64,000 bases of DNA from Glycomyces buryatensis (GTDB lineage Bacteria > Actinomycetota > Actinomycetes > Mycobacteriales > Micromonosporaceae). The first letter of the stretch is position 1; each line of letters opens with the position of its first letter. The stretch lies in NCBI RefSeq assembly GCF_004912275.1, contig NZ_STGY01000007.1:1-64000 (forward strand). The letters run 5' to 3'. Below are positions 1 to 8,282 of the stretch, one piece after another. The position numbers and the translations under genes are program-made. The notes under the pieces were generated by a model that saw nothing but the letters and a program-made list of their open reading frames with translations, did no database searches and was not told where the DNA came from.

Positions 1-1
1 G

Positions 2-1444
2 TCACCGATCGATCGTGAAGACGGATGGAAGAGGCTCAGTCTCGTTCGAATTTCTCACAATCTCGACTTCTCCACGGAAACATACGGCTTGAAAATCTAC
101 TTCGCCGTTAAAGGTCACAGTACGAAGATCCACCGTTCCAGCGAAAACAACCCCGCCGAACAACGCAAAGCTTCCCGCGAAGGTCGTACCGATAAAGGTT
201 GCCCTACTAGAAAACATGGCCTCAACGAAATCCACATCACCATGGAATGTCGCCGCGAGAAATCGCGTGTCATTTGAGAAACGCGTTCCGCGAAAGTCCG
301 CGCCCCCGAAGAAGTTAGCTTTCATGAAGTCCACATCGCCGCCAAATGAGGCACCTTTGAAGCTCACTACCTCGAACGACTCTCCATGCTGATCGCTATT
401 GTCATTCTCCATGAATACATCAAATCTGCCAAAATCGGCATCAATGAACGTTGCCGTAGCCTGAAACAGCACACCTTCGAACGTCGATGCATCGGAGAAG
501 GTTGCACTTGTAAACGCTGCATGCCCCTTAAAGATCGCGTTCTCAAAAACCGACATGCCGGATAGGAATGAATGATCGAAGACGGCATCTCCGTCGAATA
601 CAACGCCGGTGAAGTCCACTTTCCGCAAATTGCATCTGCTAAAATCTGTGGTTTGAAGATGCGCATTTTTTAGATTCAGTCGTTGATGCTCCCAGAACTG
701 GCCTTCGATCTCCGGATTCAAATGCCGAACCAAAATCTCCTGCGCAATCAGCCGCACCTCGTGCTCTGGTTCGGTGTCCTCGTCTTCGGCTTTCGGCGGA
801 CCGATCGGCTCGAACTGCCGGGGCGGGAGCTGATCTCGGACAGGCAAGTTCAGCGGTTTGTACGGCAACCTTAGATAAGAGCAGATCTCATCAAGGATGA
901 TTTGGCGAAGCTCCGGATGTTGCTGGCCGATGCGTTCGAGGTTGTGCAGACCGCCGATGCGAACGGTTGGGTTGTCCGATCCAAGCTGGTCAACTGCCCG
1001 AATTCTGCCATCGGTGATCCTTCGCTGCAAAGCGTCGTCCTGTGCAGCCTCGGCGCTTCGCTCTCGTTGCTCATGCGCCCGCTCGGCTTCCCGCTCATGG
1101 CTTGCCTGCTGATACTCGACGTGCTGCTGCCTTCGAAGTGTCAGCACCAGTGCGCACATCGCGGCAATTCCCGCACCGGTGGCTAGCGCATTCCGCCGGG
1201 CCTCAGCGCGAAGGCGAGCAAGTTCAAGCTCTCGAGCGGCTTCCTCAGCACCGACTTGATCCGTCTCCGACAGCTGGCCCTCGACTGTCACTGCTACTCG
1301 GCCCGGGATCGGTTCCGACAACCAGTAGTAGCTGCCGATCATTGCTCCGACAACGGCGCATGCAGCGACCACGACCATCCACAAGCGAATGGGACGCATT
1401 GGCTTCGAGGGCTGCCCCTGGGGAATCTGTGGGACCGTCTCCAA
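2..1444 (-). CDS. Pentapeptide-repeat membrane protein
   Basis: The 480-aa product has two hydrophobic segments (about residues 22-44 and 88-104) joined by a charged linker, then a charged coiled-coil-like stretch to about residue 145. The C-terminal half (about 255-470) is a run of A(D/N)F-type pentapeptides such as ADFRG, ATFIG and VDFVE, which fold as a right-handed quadrilateral beta-helix. Actinobacteria carry many such two-helix pentapeptide proteins of unknown function, often in accessory regions. The start lies 8 nt after the stop of the upstream gene at 1453-1974, so the two are probably co-transcribed. The stop codon is at the extreme left of the window. I infer a membrane-anchored scaffold or target-mimic protein; no enzymatic motif is visible. 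Confidence 0.85.
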   Translation of the reverse strand: METVPQIPQGQPSKPMRPIRLWMVVVAACAVVGAMIGSYYWLSEPIPGRVAVTVEGQLSETDQVGAEEAARELELARLRAEARRNALATGAGIAAMCALVLTLRRQQHVEYQQASHEREAERAHEQRERSAEAAQDDALQRRITDGRIRAVDQLGSDNPTVRIGGLHNLERIGQQHPELRQIILDEICSYLRLPYKPLNLPVRDQLPPRQFEPIGPPKAEDEDTEPEHEVRLIAQEILVRHLNPEIEGQFWEHQRLNLKNAHLQTTDFSRCNLRKVDFTGVVFDGDAVFDHSFLSGMSVFENAIFKGHAAFTSATFSDASTFEGVLFQATATFIDADFGRFDVFMENDNSDQHGESFEVVSFKGASFGGDVDFMKANFFGGADFRGTRFSNDTRFLAATFHGDVDFVEAMFSSRATFIGTTFAGSFALFGGVVFAGTVDLRTVTFNGEVDFQAVCFRGEVEIVRNSNETEPLPSVFTIDR

Positions 1445-1452
1445 CTTCTCGC

Positions 1453-1974
1453 CTAGCGCTCCGGGCTATCAGCGACTCGATCGTCAACAACGATGGGAGG
1501 AACAGGTTTTCCGGCCGGTGCATCCGGATCTATTGAGTCGACTACAAATGCTGCGAGATCGTAGACACGGCGAGCGATGACCCGGTCCCCAACGAACGGT
1601 GCAGTGCCGAAGCTACCTCCATATCCTGCCGCTTCGGCCATTGAGAACAAGACCAAGACGAGCTGGGGACCCGACAACCTCACTCTCAACATGTCGTTGC
1701 CTTCGTCGGACACGCAGTCGTCACTCGGAGTCCTCCAGCGATCACGAACCGAAGACTTGGCGACGACGAAGCGCCAAGTATCCTGGTGGCAAACGAGTTC
1801 AACGTTGGAGATTCCCGCCGCTTTCTCCAAGCGACTTTCCCTCAACCGGTTCCATCGCTCCCGTGCTTCCGCGTCTTTGACTTTCTTCTCGGCGCGCTCA
1901 CGGCGACGGCGTGCCTTGGCGTCCCGCTCCGCGATCTCCTCCGGAGTGAGGGGTCCTCTCCTAAACCAGCCCAC
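1453..1974 (-). CDS. Hypothetical protein with charged N-terminus
   Basis: The 173-aa product is not recognised. I chose the GTG at 1974 (MGWFRRGPLTPEEIAERDAK) because an AGGAGG (1983-1988) lies 8 nt upstream; a second GTG at 1980 would sit too close to it, and the reading frame is open further up to 2046. Residues 10-50 are very rich in Arg, Lys and Glu and probably form a helix. The remainder is a mixed globular domain without membrane segments or known motifs. The gene is followed directly by the pentapeptide-repeat gene, so both belong to one two-gene operon of the integrated element. Confidence 0.7.
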   Translation of the reverse strand: MGWFRRGPLTPEEIAERDAKARRRRERAEKKVKDAEARERWNRLRESRLEKAAGISNVELVCHQDTWRFVVAKSSVRDRWRTPSDDCVSDEGNDMLRVRLSGPQLVLVLFSMAEAAGYGGSFGTAPFVGDRVIARRVYDLAAFVVDSIDPDAPAGKPVPPIVVDDRVADSPER

Positions 1975-2039
1975 GAACACTACCTCCTGTGATGAATTGA
2001 TTGCACCTAATGCTATGCGGCGCATACGACAAGAATCAA

Positions 2040-2340
2040 GACGCAACCAGACATACGTCTGTATCGCACGATTGGAGGACGGCCGTGAGCTCTACGCCCG
2101 CGCCGTGATCGCGGCGACCGGTGGATTCGCCAATCCCCTATCTGCCCGCCCTCCCCTGCCTCGACGCCACAGCCATCACCGACTGCTGGCGCCCGAACGG
2201 ATACGCCGCGCTCCACAGCATCCTCACCGTCCAGCCTCTATCGCGATCTCCCTCGGCCCCTGGGCCGGAGCCCACCTCCGGACCGGCAGCTACCCGCAGA
2301 TGTTCACCCTCGTCGCCGCCATCACACTTGCTAACGAGGT
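2040..2340 (+). pseudogene. Flavin monooxygenase-like remnant
   Basis: A short stretch from about 2051 encodes TYVCIARLEDGRELYARAV followed by IAATGGFANP, which matches the conserved 'DG.E..AR.VI.ATG.F..P' segment of FAD/NAD(P)-dependent monooxygenases of the CzcO type. The continuation (PYLPALPCLDA) is found in another reading frame at about 2135, so at least one frameshift is present. There is no start codon, FAD motif or C-terminus nearby. I read it as a decayed fragment inside the integrated element. Confidence 0.5.
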
Positions 2341-2423
2341 AGTCAATTCGGTCGGTGGCGGAGGAGTTCGTAGAGTACTTGCCACCTGAACACGAAGCAC
2401 GCGCCCGAACGTACGCTTGCGGG

Positions 2424-3644
2424 ATGAGCAGACCAGTCAATGAGCTGCAACTGAAGGTGCTGCGGTGGATCGCGGAAGGTTGCCCCGGCGACTCTCTCCC
2501 GACGGAGGGCACCTCTTACAAGACAAGTGCTGTGGCGCTGAAGGGGAGAGGGCTGGTCACAGTCACGCGACGGGGTGGCGGATGGCAGGCTCACCTCACT
2601 GACGCGGGTCGCCACTATCTGGAGCATGGCGACTATCCGGTCTCAGATCAAACGTCAGACCTACGGTCTCCGGGAGCCCCACGGCAGAGATCGGCTTCTC
2701 CGAGCACGAGGCGGACTTCTCCCAAGCCGCCGAAGGAGCGGCCCACCCGGAACGCAAAAGCAAAGGCACCTGGTATCGCCGTCCTCACCCAGATTCGCAA
2801 CCCTCATCGTGCCTTGAAGGAACTCCTCGACTATCCGAAACGTGTCGACCTACCAGCCGAAATGCGCCGCCGCACTCACCTCATCTCGCACACGCTCATA
2901 CAGGAGGCACTGGGGCGAGGGTGGAAGGTTTCCGCGGTGGTAGGTGAGATGCGAGCCTCGGCTCATTCCCGTCCTCAGCGGCGGTGGCCCTCCTCCGACC
3001 TGTTCAGGATCGACGCCGGTGCCTGTGAACTCGGAATCCAGATCCGTGACAAGCCCAAGCGAATCCCTCATGTCGATTCGCCAGACGAAGCACGGCGTCG
3101 CGCACGAGGCGAATGGGTCTATGCCCACAAGTACGACTTCATCCCCACCGGACTGCTCCAACTGCGGCTCTATCGAGGGACGAGCGAGGAATACTCCTGG
3201 GTCGACAACGAGCGCGCGCCGCTTGAGGATCGTGTGGAGGCCATCGTCAACCGCATCCAGAAGGCGACAGATCACGTTCTAGAGATCCGCGCGCAACAGC
3301 GCCTCCGCGAGGCAGAAGAGCGACGGCGGCGCGAGGAGGTCCAACGTCAACGCCAACGTGCCGTGAAGTACGACTCCTGGGTCGGCGCGTTGGAACTCAT
3401 GCAACAGCGGCACCAACGGCATGCGGAATTGACCGAGTTTCTTGCGGCGTTGGAATCCCGAACCGACGAAGTATCCGACAGCGACATGCGTCGACACTTC
3501 GATACTTTCATCGGCTGGGCTCGTGGGCATCTGGAAGCCACCGATCCGCTGCGGAATCCGCCGATCCCGGTGGAAGATCCGCCTGACATGGATTTCGCCG
3601 AGTGGACCCATTGGAAGGAGCGACTCGAGCGCCGAGCTTGGTGA
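2424..3644 (+). CDS. Winged-helix-like hypothetical protein
   Basis: From the ATG at 2424 (MSRPVNELQLKVLRWIAEGC) the product has 406 aa; the frame is open upstream to 2355 but that part overlaps the decayed gene. The N-terminal ~75 residues look like a winged helix: QLKVLRWIAEG, then a TSYKTSAVALKGRGLVT segment and LTDAGRHYLEHG, as in MarR-type folds. A basic Ser/Pro-rich linker (about 85-130) follows, then a central domain, and a long Glu/Arg-rich helix (about 290-345) that is probably a coiled coil. Proteins starting this way are common unnamed proteins in actinobacterial accessory DNA. A DNA-binding role is inferred from the N-terminus only. Confidence 0.7.
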   Translation: MSRPVNELQLKVLRWIAEGCPGDSLPTEGTSYKTSAVALKGRGLVTVTRRGGGWQAHLTDAGRHYLEHGDYPVSDQTSDLRSPGAPRQRSASPSTRRTSPKPPKERPTRNAKAKAPGIAVLTQIRNPHRALKELLDYPKRVDLPAEMRRRTHLISHTLIQEALGRGWKVSAVVGEMRASAHSRPQRRWPSSDLFRIDAGACELGIQIRDKPKRIPHVDSPDEARRRARGEWVYAHKYDFIPTGLLQLRLYRGTSEEYSWVDNERAPLEDRVEAIVNRIQKATDHVLEIRAQQRLREAEERRRREEVQRQRQRAVKYDSWVGALELMQQRHQRHAELTEFLAALESRTDEVSDSDMRRHFDTFIGWARGHLEATDPLRNPPIPVEDPPDMDFAEWTHWKERLERRAW

Positions 3645-3658
3645 ATCGGCGTCCGGCA

Positions 3659-4417
3659 TCATCTGCTGGAATCGCAAGGTTCCGGCCCGAGTTCGAGCAG
3701 TTCGTTCTCGAGTCGCGCCAGTTTTCGACCAGCGGCTGCGGCCCTCTTCTGCACTCGTTCGAGATCCGCTCGGGCGATTTCGATCTCAGAGGTCAGTCGC
3801 TGGGTCTCTCGTCGGTGACGTGCCGAGTCGGGCGGGAGCCTGATCGCGGTGACAACACCGCGGTACTCCTGGCACTCGTCGCAGGGCTCAACTGAACAGG
3901 ATGAGAAGGAGTAGGACGGATCGGCGGATCGCTCGATCGTGTGGTCGCAGGTCAGCGTCAATTCCCAGGAGTCGAGTTCAGACGGATCACGCTTGAGGGC
4001 TGTGGAGAGGATCTCGACAACCCGCTGGCGGGTTTCGGGGCTGAGAGGCGACATCGGCACGGGGGGACCGCACTTGTGGCAATGGAGCGTTCGTGCCCCC
4101 GGTGCATCCCAACCCCGTGACTCGCAGTCAGGGTGACGACTCTGGAATTCAGCCTCTGCGGCAGCGAACTCGGCGTGCTGCTCTTCAGTCCTGTACGCCG
4201 GAAACGGCAGTTCACCGAGCCCGTCCTTGAGCGGAAGACCACAGCCGCGGCAGGGCTTTCCCGCTTCGTATTCCTCCCAGGAGAGAAACGTTCCGTTCTC
4301 CTCCCAACCTCGCCGCTTTTGCTGGTCCTGGCGTCTCAGATCCTCGAAGTACAGGGCTTCCTTGCGTCGTCGCGCAAGCGCGCGGCTGGCCTTTTCTTCT
4401 TCTGTCAGCTTTCCCAC
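3659..4417 (-). CDS. Cys-rich hypothetical protein, probable zinc ribbon
   Basis: The start is taken as GTG at 4417 (MGKLTEEEKASRALARRRKE), 6 nt after an AGGAG; the open frame extends to 4453 without a better signal. The 252-aa product contains CRGCGLP, HCHKCGPP and CDHTIE/CDECQEY Cys pairs that suggest one or two zinc-binding ribbons, and ends in a coiled coil (about 200-240). It faces the gene at 2424-3644 tail to tail with a 14-bp gap. The coiled coil plus zinc ribbons would suit a nucleic-acid-associated accessory protein, but no family is recognised. Confidence 0.65.
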   Translation of the reverse strand: MGKLTEEEKASRALARRRKEALYFEDLRRQDQQKRRGWEENGTFLSWEEYEAGKPCRGCGLPLKDGLGELPFPAYRTEEQHAEFAAAEAEFQSRHPDCESRGWDAPGARTLHCHKCGPPVPMSPLSPETRQRVVEILSTALKRDPSELDSWELTLTCDHTIERSADPSYSFSSCSVEPCDECQEYRGVVTAIRLPPDSARHRRETQRLTSEIEIARADLERVQKRAAAAGRKLARLENELLELGPEPCDSSR

Positions 4418-4483
4418 TGAGAGCTCCTTTGCTCGCATCAGCCTGAGTTTCACCGTAGTCCGCGATATCTGGTGGGGGAGGAG

Positions 4484-5953
4484 TCAGCTACGGGACTTAC
4501 GGGCCATTTCAGCTTGGATTCGTCCCATTTCCTTGACGAGGTCCTCCATCGTCATGTCTTCCAAGGAGAAGACCGCCTCGGCGTCCGTGTCTTCGCGTTG
4601 CCGCGGGACATGCACCGTGCCGTTTCGGATCTTCTCAAAGGCGCTGAGCGTCTTGTCGTCGTTGCCCTTCAGCTTGCGGACGTACTTGGCGGTGGTGACG
4701 ATGCTCTTGTGGCCTACGCGGTCTCGGACGGATTCGAGGTCGGCTCCGCCTGCGAGGAGCCAGGAGATGTGGGTGCCTCGGAGGTCGTGGACCCGGATTC
4801 GGGCCTTGATCCCCACGGCGTCGAGGGCGGGGTACCAGATTCGGCGGCGGAACCACCAGCCTGGGACGTGGCCTTCTGGGTTGAGGCCCTTCTTCGCGGA
4901 CTGTTTGGAGTTGTGGGTGTCGAGGCCGACCTTACGGCGTTCAGCGCGGTACTGGGCGTATGCACCACGACAGTATTCGCAGCGGCATTTGGCGAGTTGG
5001 TAGGCAGTGGTGGTGCCGTGCTGATACTGGCGGCCGGCGGCGTTGGGTGGGGTGAGGCCGAGGGTATCGGGGTGCGGGATGACCTTGACCGTCTCTTCGG
5101 GGACCTCGTAGGTGAAGAGGAGATCGTTGCCGGTCTTCCCGGTGACTTCGAGATAGCGGTCGATCTTCTTCGCGAAGGGTTCGGAGACTTTGACTTCGAG
5201 TGGCTTCTTGCCCTTGGGGTAGGGCTTGACGCGGAACGAGAAGCCATCGGGATCGCGGTCGGGGCGAACCTTCACCACGGCTCTGGAGACTTTGAAGGTT
5301 CGTTCTGCCGAGTGCCAGTCCTTGGCGCGTAGTTCTGTGAGTTCGCCCCAGCGGAGGCCCGTCTCGATGTCGGTTTCTAGAAGCGTCTGCATCTCGAAGT
5401 CGGTGAACTGGTGGTACACCTCGTCGAACTCAGCGACGGTGAGGATGTCCTTCTCGGTCTCGGGGACCGTCGGGAGCTTGATGCCCTTGCAGGGGTGGAG
5501 ATAGATGAGGCCGTCGTTGAGGGCGGTCTTGAAGATCGCGCTGAGCGGGCTCATGGTCTTCTTGAGGTTCGCCGGGGAAACGCCTTGGTCCTTCCGCATC
5601 CAGGTGACCCACTCGCGGACGTCAGCGGGGTAGATCTGGTTCATCGGAAGGGGGCCGAACCACGGGTTCAGATACTTCTTGATGCGGTAGTCGTAGTCGT
5701 CTGCCGAGGACTGCTCGATGACGTGGTTGGGGAACCAGGTCTCGGTGACGTACTGCTCGAACTTGACACGGCCGCCCTTGGCGTCGACGATGCGGCCGTC
5801 GGCGATTCGAGCTTCCGCTTGCTGCCAGGCCTTGTCGGATTCTCTCTCGGTGGCGTACGTACCCTCGTAGACGGTCTCGCCGCGCATGTCGCGAAAGTAC
5901 GCCTTGTAGGTCGTCCGGCCCTTCTTGGAGACGTGGGGAACGCTCCAGCCCAT
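4484..5953 (-). CDS. Tyrosine-type site-specific integrase
   Basis: This 489-aa recombinase would integrate and excise the mobile element. The N-terminal ~60 residues resemble the arm-binding domain, residues ~65-150 the SAM-like core-binding domain, and the rest the catalytic domain. Visible catalytic elements are the first Arg in ETGLRWGE (about residue 200), HDLRGTH (about 388), GHKS and the Tyr in TAKYVRKLKG (about 422). A Cys/His insertion (CRCEYCRGAY) in the middle of the catalytic domain is typical of many actinobacterial element integrases. The ATG at 5953 lies 5 nt after GGAGG; the GTG at 5959 overlaps that ribosome-binding site. The gene stands 170 bp from a tRNA-Glu 3' half, its likely attachment site. 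Confidence 0.93.
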   Translation of the reverse strand: MGWSVPHVSKKGRTTYKAYFRDMRGETVYEGTYATERESDKAWQQAEARIADGRIVDAKGGRVKFEQYVTETWFPNHVIEQSSADDYDYRIKKYLNPWFGPLPMNQIYPADVREWVTWMRKDQGVSPANLKKTMSPLSAIFKTALNDGLIYLHPCKGIKLPTVPETEKDILTVAEFDEVYHQFTDFEMQTLLETDIETGLRWGELTELRAKDWHSAERTFKVSRAVVKVRPDRDPDGFSFRVKPYPKGKKPLEVKVSEPFAKKIDRYLEVTGKTGNDLLFTYEVPEETVKVIPHPDTLGLTPPNAAGRQYQHGTTTAYQLAKCRCEYCRGAYAQYRAERRKVGLDTHNSKQSAKKGLNPEGHVPGWWFRRRIWYPALDAVGIKARIRVHDLRGTHISWLLAGGADLESVRDRVGHKSIVTTAKYVRKLKGNDDKTLSAFEKIRNGTVHVPRQREDTDAEAVFSLEDMTMEDLVKEMGRIQAEMARKSRS

Positions 5954-6122
5954 TGGCACCTCCAGTGTGGAACCCGTGGTAGCACCGAGGTAGCAGACTG
6001 GGGTGTCAGCCCTCGGTGGAATATGGCTATTTCAGTCAGAAGTTGACAACTGGAACAAGCCATCTACCAGCAGTTTTACACGCATGGAGGCGTGTGACCA
6101 GCGATCTGTAAATATGACAGGA

Positions 6123-6168
6123 TCGCTCTCTCAAGGCGGAAACGGCGGTTCGAATCCGCTCGGGAGTA
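6123..6168 (+). other. attR-like site: 3' half of tRNA-Glu(CTC)
   Basis: The bases fold as the 3' half of a tRNA: anticodon arm TCGCT-CTCTCAA-GGCGG (6123-6139, anticodon CTC at 6130-6132), a 4-nt variable region, T arm GGCGG-TTCGAAT-CCGCT (6144-6160), the 3' acceptor strand CGGGAGT and discriminator A at 6168. The layout matches actinobacterial tRNA-Glu(CTC). No D arm or 5' acceptor strand (ACTCCCG-like) exists upstream, so this is not a functional tRNA. It is what integration into the 3' end of a tRNA gene leaves at the distal junction. Confidence 0.75.
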
Positions 6169-6185
6169 CAAATAGATACAGAATT

Positions 6186-6212
6186 CAGAGCCTCGGCAGC
6201 GCCGGGGCTCTG
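6186..6212 (+). terminator. Terminator behind tRNA-Glu fragment
   Basis: A 12-bp stem (6186-6197 with 6201-6212, one G-T pair) with a 3-nt loop is followed by TTGCTGTTT. It probably is the original terminator of the host tRNA-Glu gene, left behind the attachment site. Confidence 0.7.
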
Positions 6213-6276
6213 TTGCTGTTTCGGGCTTTTCAGGGGCCGAAGTTTCCGCCGTGAACTGACGGGTCCGGCGGCCGGG

Positions 6277-6678
6277 CTACCAGCCGTATTCGGCGTAGGT
6301 TTCGCCATGCTCGATGCGGTCGAGCGCGTGCCTGACGTAGCCGACGACGGCCGTCATGTCCTTCGGCGCGGCCCATTTGAGGCCGGCGCACTTGTGCGGT
6401 TCGAGGTTTCGCGGCTCACCGGCGAAGTCGGAGGCGCGGAAGAACAGGTCGACCCGTTCGTCGCCGTCGATCGGATCCCGCTTGTGCTGTGTCAGCGCGA
6501 GTTTGAGATGCGCCGGAGCGATTTCTACCCCGACCTCTTCGGCGCATTCACGGATTGCGGCGGCGGAGGCGTTCTCGCCGAGTTCCACGTGGCCGGCCGG
6601 GACACTCCACTGGCCGTCGGCGTAGCCGGTACCGGCGCGCTGGAGGAACAGGACGTCGTCTCCGTCGAACAGGAGCAC
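6277..6678 (-). CDS. NUDIX hydrolase
   Basis: The product is a small MutT-like NUDIX hydrolase (at least 133 aa), which would cleave a nucleoside diphosphate linked to another moiety. The NUDIX box is visible as GHVELGEN(x7)RECAEEVGV (about residues 29-51). The GTG at 6678 begins inside the first beta strand (LLFDGDDVLFLQRA), so the native start is probably further upstream: the same frame continues to 6720 with RSTYPLAVH, usual for the family, but contains no ATG or GTG, only a CTG at 6720 some 9 nt after AGAGG. A non-canonical start or a small lesion is therefore possible. The gene is the first chromosomal gene beyond the integrated element. Confidence 0.8.
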   Translation of the reverse strand: MLLFDGDDVLFLQRAGTGYADGQWSVPAGHVELGENASAAAIRECAEEVGVEIAPAHLKLALTQHKRDPIDGDERVDLFFRASDFAGEPRNLEPHKCAGLKWAAPKDMTAVVGYVRHALDRIEHGETYAEYGW

Positions 6679-6849
6679 GTGTACCGCGAGCGGGTAGGTG
6701 CTTCTCGACTTCCGGCCCAGTTGAACTCACCTCTGACATGAATGAGTGGCGTCCGGGCCCACCGTACTTCGCTCCCCCGACAGTCGGTCGGCAGGTTCGG
6801 CGGGCGCGGAGCGGGGCCGCCCGAAGGCGGCCCCGGCCCGTTCGATCGC

Positions 6850-8280
6850 TCAGCCGGCCGGGATGGCGACGTACAGGCCCGCGACCAGCCCGAATCCGAG
6901 CACGCCCAGGATGGTCGTGAACGGCGTCCAGACCTTCAGACCGTCCTTGACGGACAGTCCGAGGTACCGGGTGACGATCCAGAAGCCCGAGTCGTTGACG
7001 TGGCTCAGGCCGAGCGAGCCGTAGCCGATCGCGAGCGCCACGAGCGCGAGGTGGACCGAGTCCAGGCCCATCGCGGAGACGGCCGGCAGCAGCAGTCCGG
7101 CGGTGGTGGTGATCGCGACGGTGGCCGAGCCGACCGAGGCGCGCATGATCAGCGAGATCAGGAACACGGCCACCAGGACCGGGATGCCGGTGGAGGCGAG
7201 CGATTCGGCGACGGCGCCCCCGATGCCGGTCTCGGTCAGGATGCGGCCGAAGCCGCCGCCCGCGCCGGTGACCAGGATGATGATCGCGGCGGCCGGAAGC
7301 GCCGACTCCATGACCTCGCCGAGCTTCGTGGCCGACCAACCGCGCTTGACGCCGAGGGCGTACATGGCCGCGCCGATGGCGACGACGAGCGCGAAGATCG
7401 GCTGGCCGATCAGCGAGAGGATGCCGTTCCAGGTCGTCCCGGCCTCGAAGAGCGGGGCGATCGTGGTGCCGACCATGATGAGCGCCAGCGGAAGCACGAT
7501 GAGGCCGATGATCGTCCCGGCTCCGGGGGCCTTCTCGCCGTCGGCGAGCGTGCCGTCGCGCGACTCGGCGGCGGTGCCGAAGGAGTCGAACATCTTCCTC
7601 GTCGCCGGGATCATCGCGTACTCGTGGCGGTTGAAGACCTTGCCGAGGAAGTAGGCGACGACGGCGATCGGGATCGAGACGAGCAGCCCGATGATCGTGA
7701 TCCAGCCGACGTCGGCCCCGAGGATGGCGGCGCCGCCGACGATTCCGGGGTGCGGCGGGACGGCCACGTGGATGGCCAGCATGATGCCCGCGATGGGCAG
7801 GCCGAACTTGATCGGGTTGAGGCCGGCGGCCTTGGAGAAGGCGTAGATGATCGGGATGAGGATGATGAACCCGGCGTCGAAGAAGACCGGGATCGCCAGG
7901 ATGGCCGCGGCCGCGGTGAGCGCGATGCCGACCCGCCCCGGGCCGAGCCAGCTGGTGAACCTCCCGGCGAGCGCGTCGGCACCGCCGGAGATCTCGATGA
8001 TCTTGCCGAGCATCGAGCCGAGCGCGACCAGCACCGCGACGGACCCCAGGGTGCCGCCGACGCCGGCGATGATCGCCTGTATGACCCCGAGTCGCTCCGG
8101 ATCGGTGTCGGTCGCCGCGATCGTGGTGAGCGGCAGTCCGGCGGCGATGCCGACGATGATGGACACCAGGATGAGGGCGTAGAACGCCTGCATCTTGAGG
8201 CGGACGACCAGGAACAGCAGCAGGCCGATGCCCGCGAGGCCGATGAGGATGAGGACTGGAAGCGGATACGTCGTCGACAT
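6850..8280 (-). CDS. GntP-family permease
   Basis: This 476-aa membrane protein has about twelve hydrophobic segments and the sequence style of GntP/gluconate:H+ symporters (AIHVAVPPHPGIVGGAAILGA, GLGLSHVNDSGFWIVTRYLGL). It would import a sugar acid. It is the last gene of a minus-strand operon with a hydroxyacid dehydrogenase and a DUF1537 kinase; its ribosome-binding site AAGGAGG lies in the last codons of the dehydrogenase gene, 2 nt away. In such clusters GntP-type permeases carry four-carbon acid sugars such as threonate or erythronate, so that is the inferred substrate class rather than gluconate. Confidence 0.9.
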   Translation of the reverse strand: MSTTYPLPVLILIGLAGIGLLLFLVVRLKMQAFYALILVSIIVGIAAGLPLTTIAATDTDPERLGVIQAIIAGVGGTLGSVAVLVALGSMLGKIIEISGGADALAGRFTSWLGPGRVGIALTAAAAILAIPVFFDAGFIILIPIIYAFSKAAGLNPIKFGLPIAGIMLAIHVAVPPHPGIVGGAAILGADVGWITIIGLLVSIPIAVVAYFLGKVFNRHEYAMIPATRKMFDSFGTAAESRDGTLADGEKAPGAGTIIGLIVLPLALIMVGTTIAPLFEAGTTWNGILSLIGQPIFALVVAIGAAMYALGVKRGWSATKLGEVMESALPAAAIIILVTGAGGGFGRILTETGIGGAVAESLASTGIPVLVAVFLISLIMRASVGSATVAITTTAGLLLPAVSAMGLDSVHLALVALAIGYGSLGLSHVNDSGFWIVTRYLGLSVKDGLKVWTPFTTILGVLGFGLVAGLYVAIPAG

Positions 8281-8282
8281 GG

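Larger units (their letters stand above)
1..6168. mobile_element. Right end of integrated genetic element
   Basis: The segment from the left edge to the tRNA-Glu fragment contains an integrase, unnamed proteins, a decayed gene and no core genes, and ends exactly at a duplicated tRNA 3' half. With the tRNA on the plus strand, the intact tRNA-Glu and the other junction should lie to the left of this window. Extent to the left, mobility and plasmid functions cannot be judged from here. Confidence 0.7.

Noticed and set aside
6090-6168. Complete tRNA-Glu gene
   Set aside because: The D arm and 5' acceptor strand are missing; only the 3' half can be folded.
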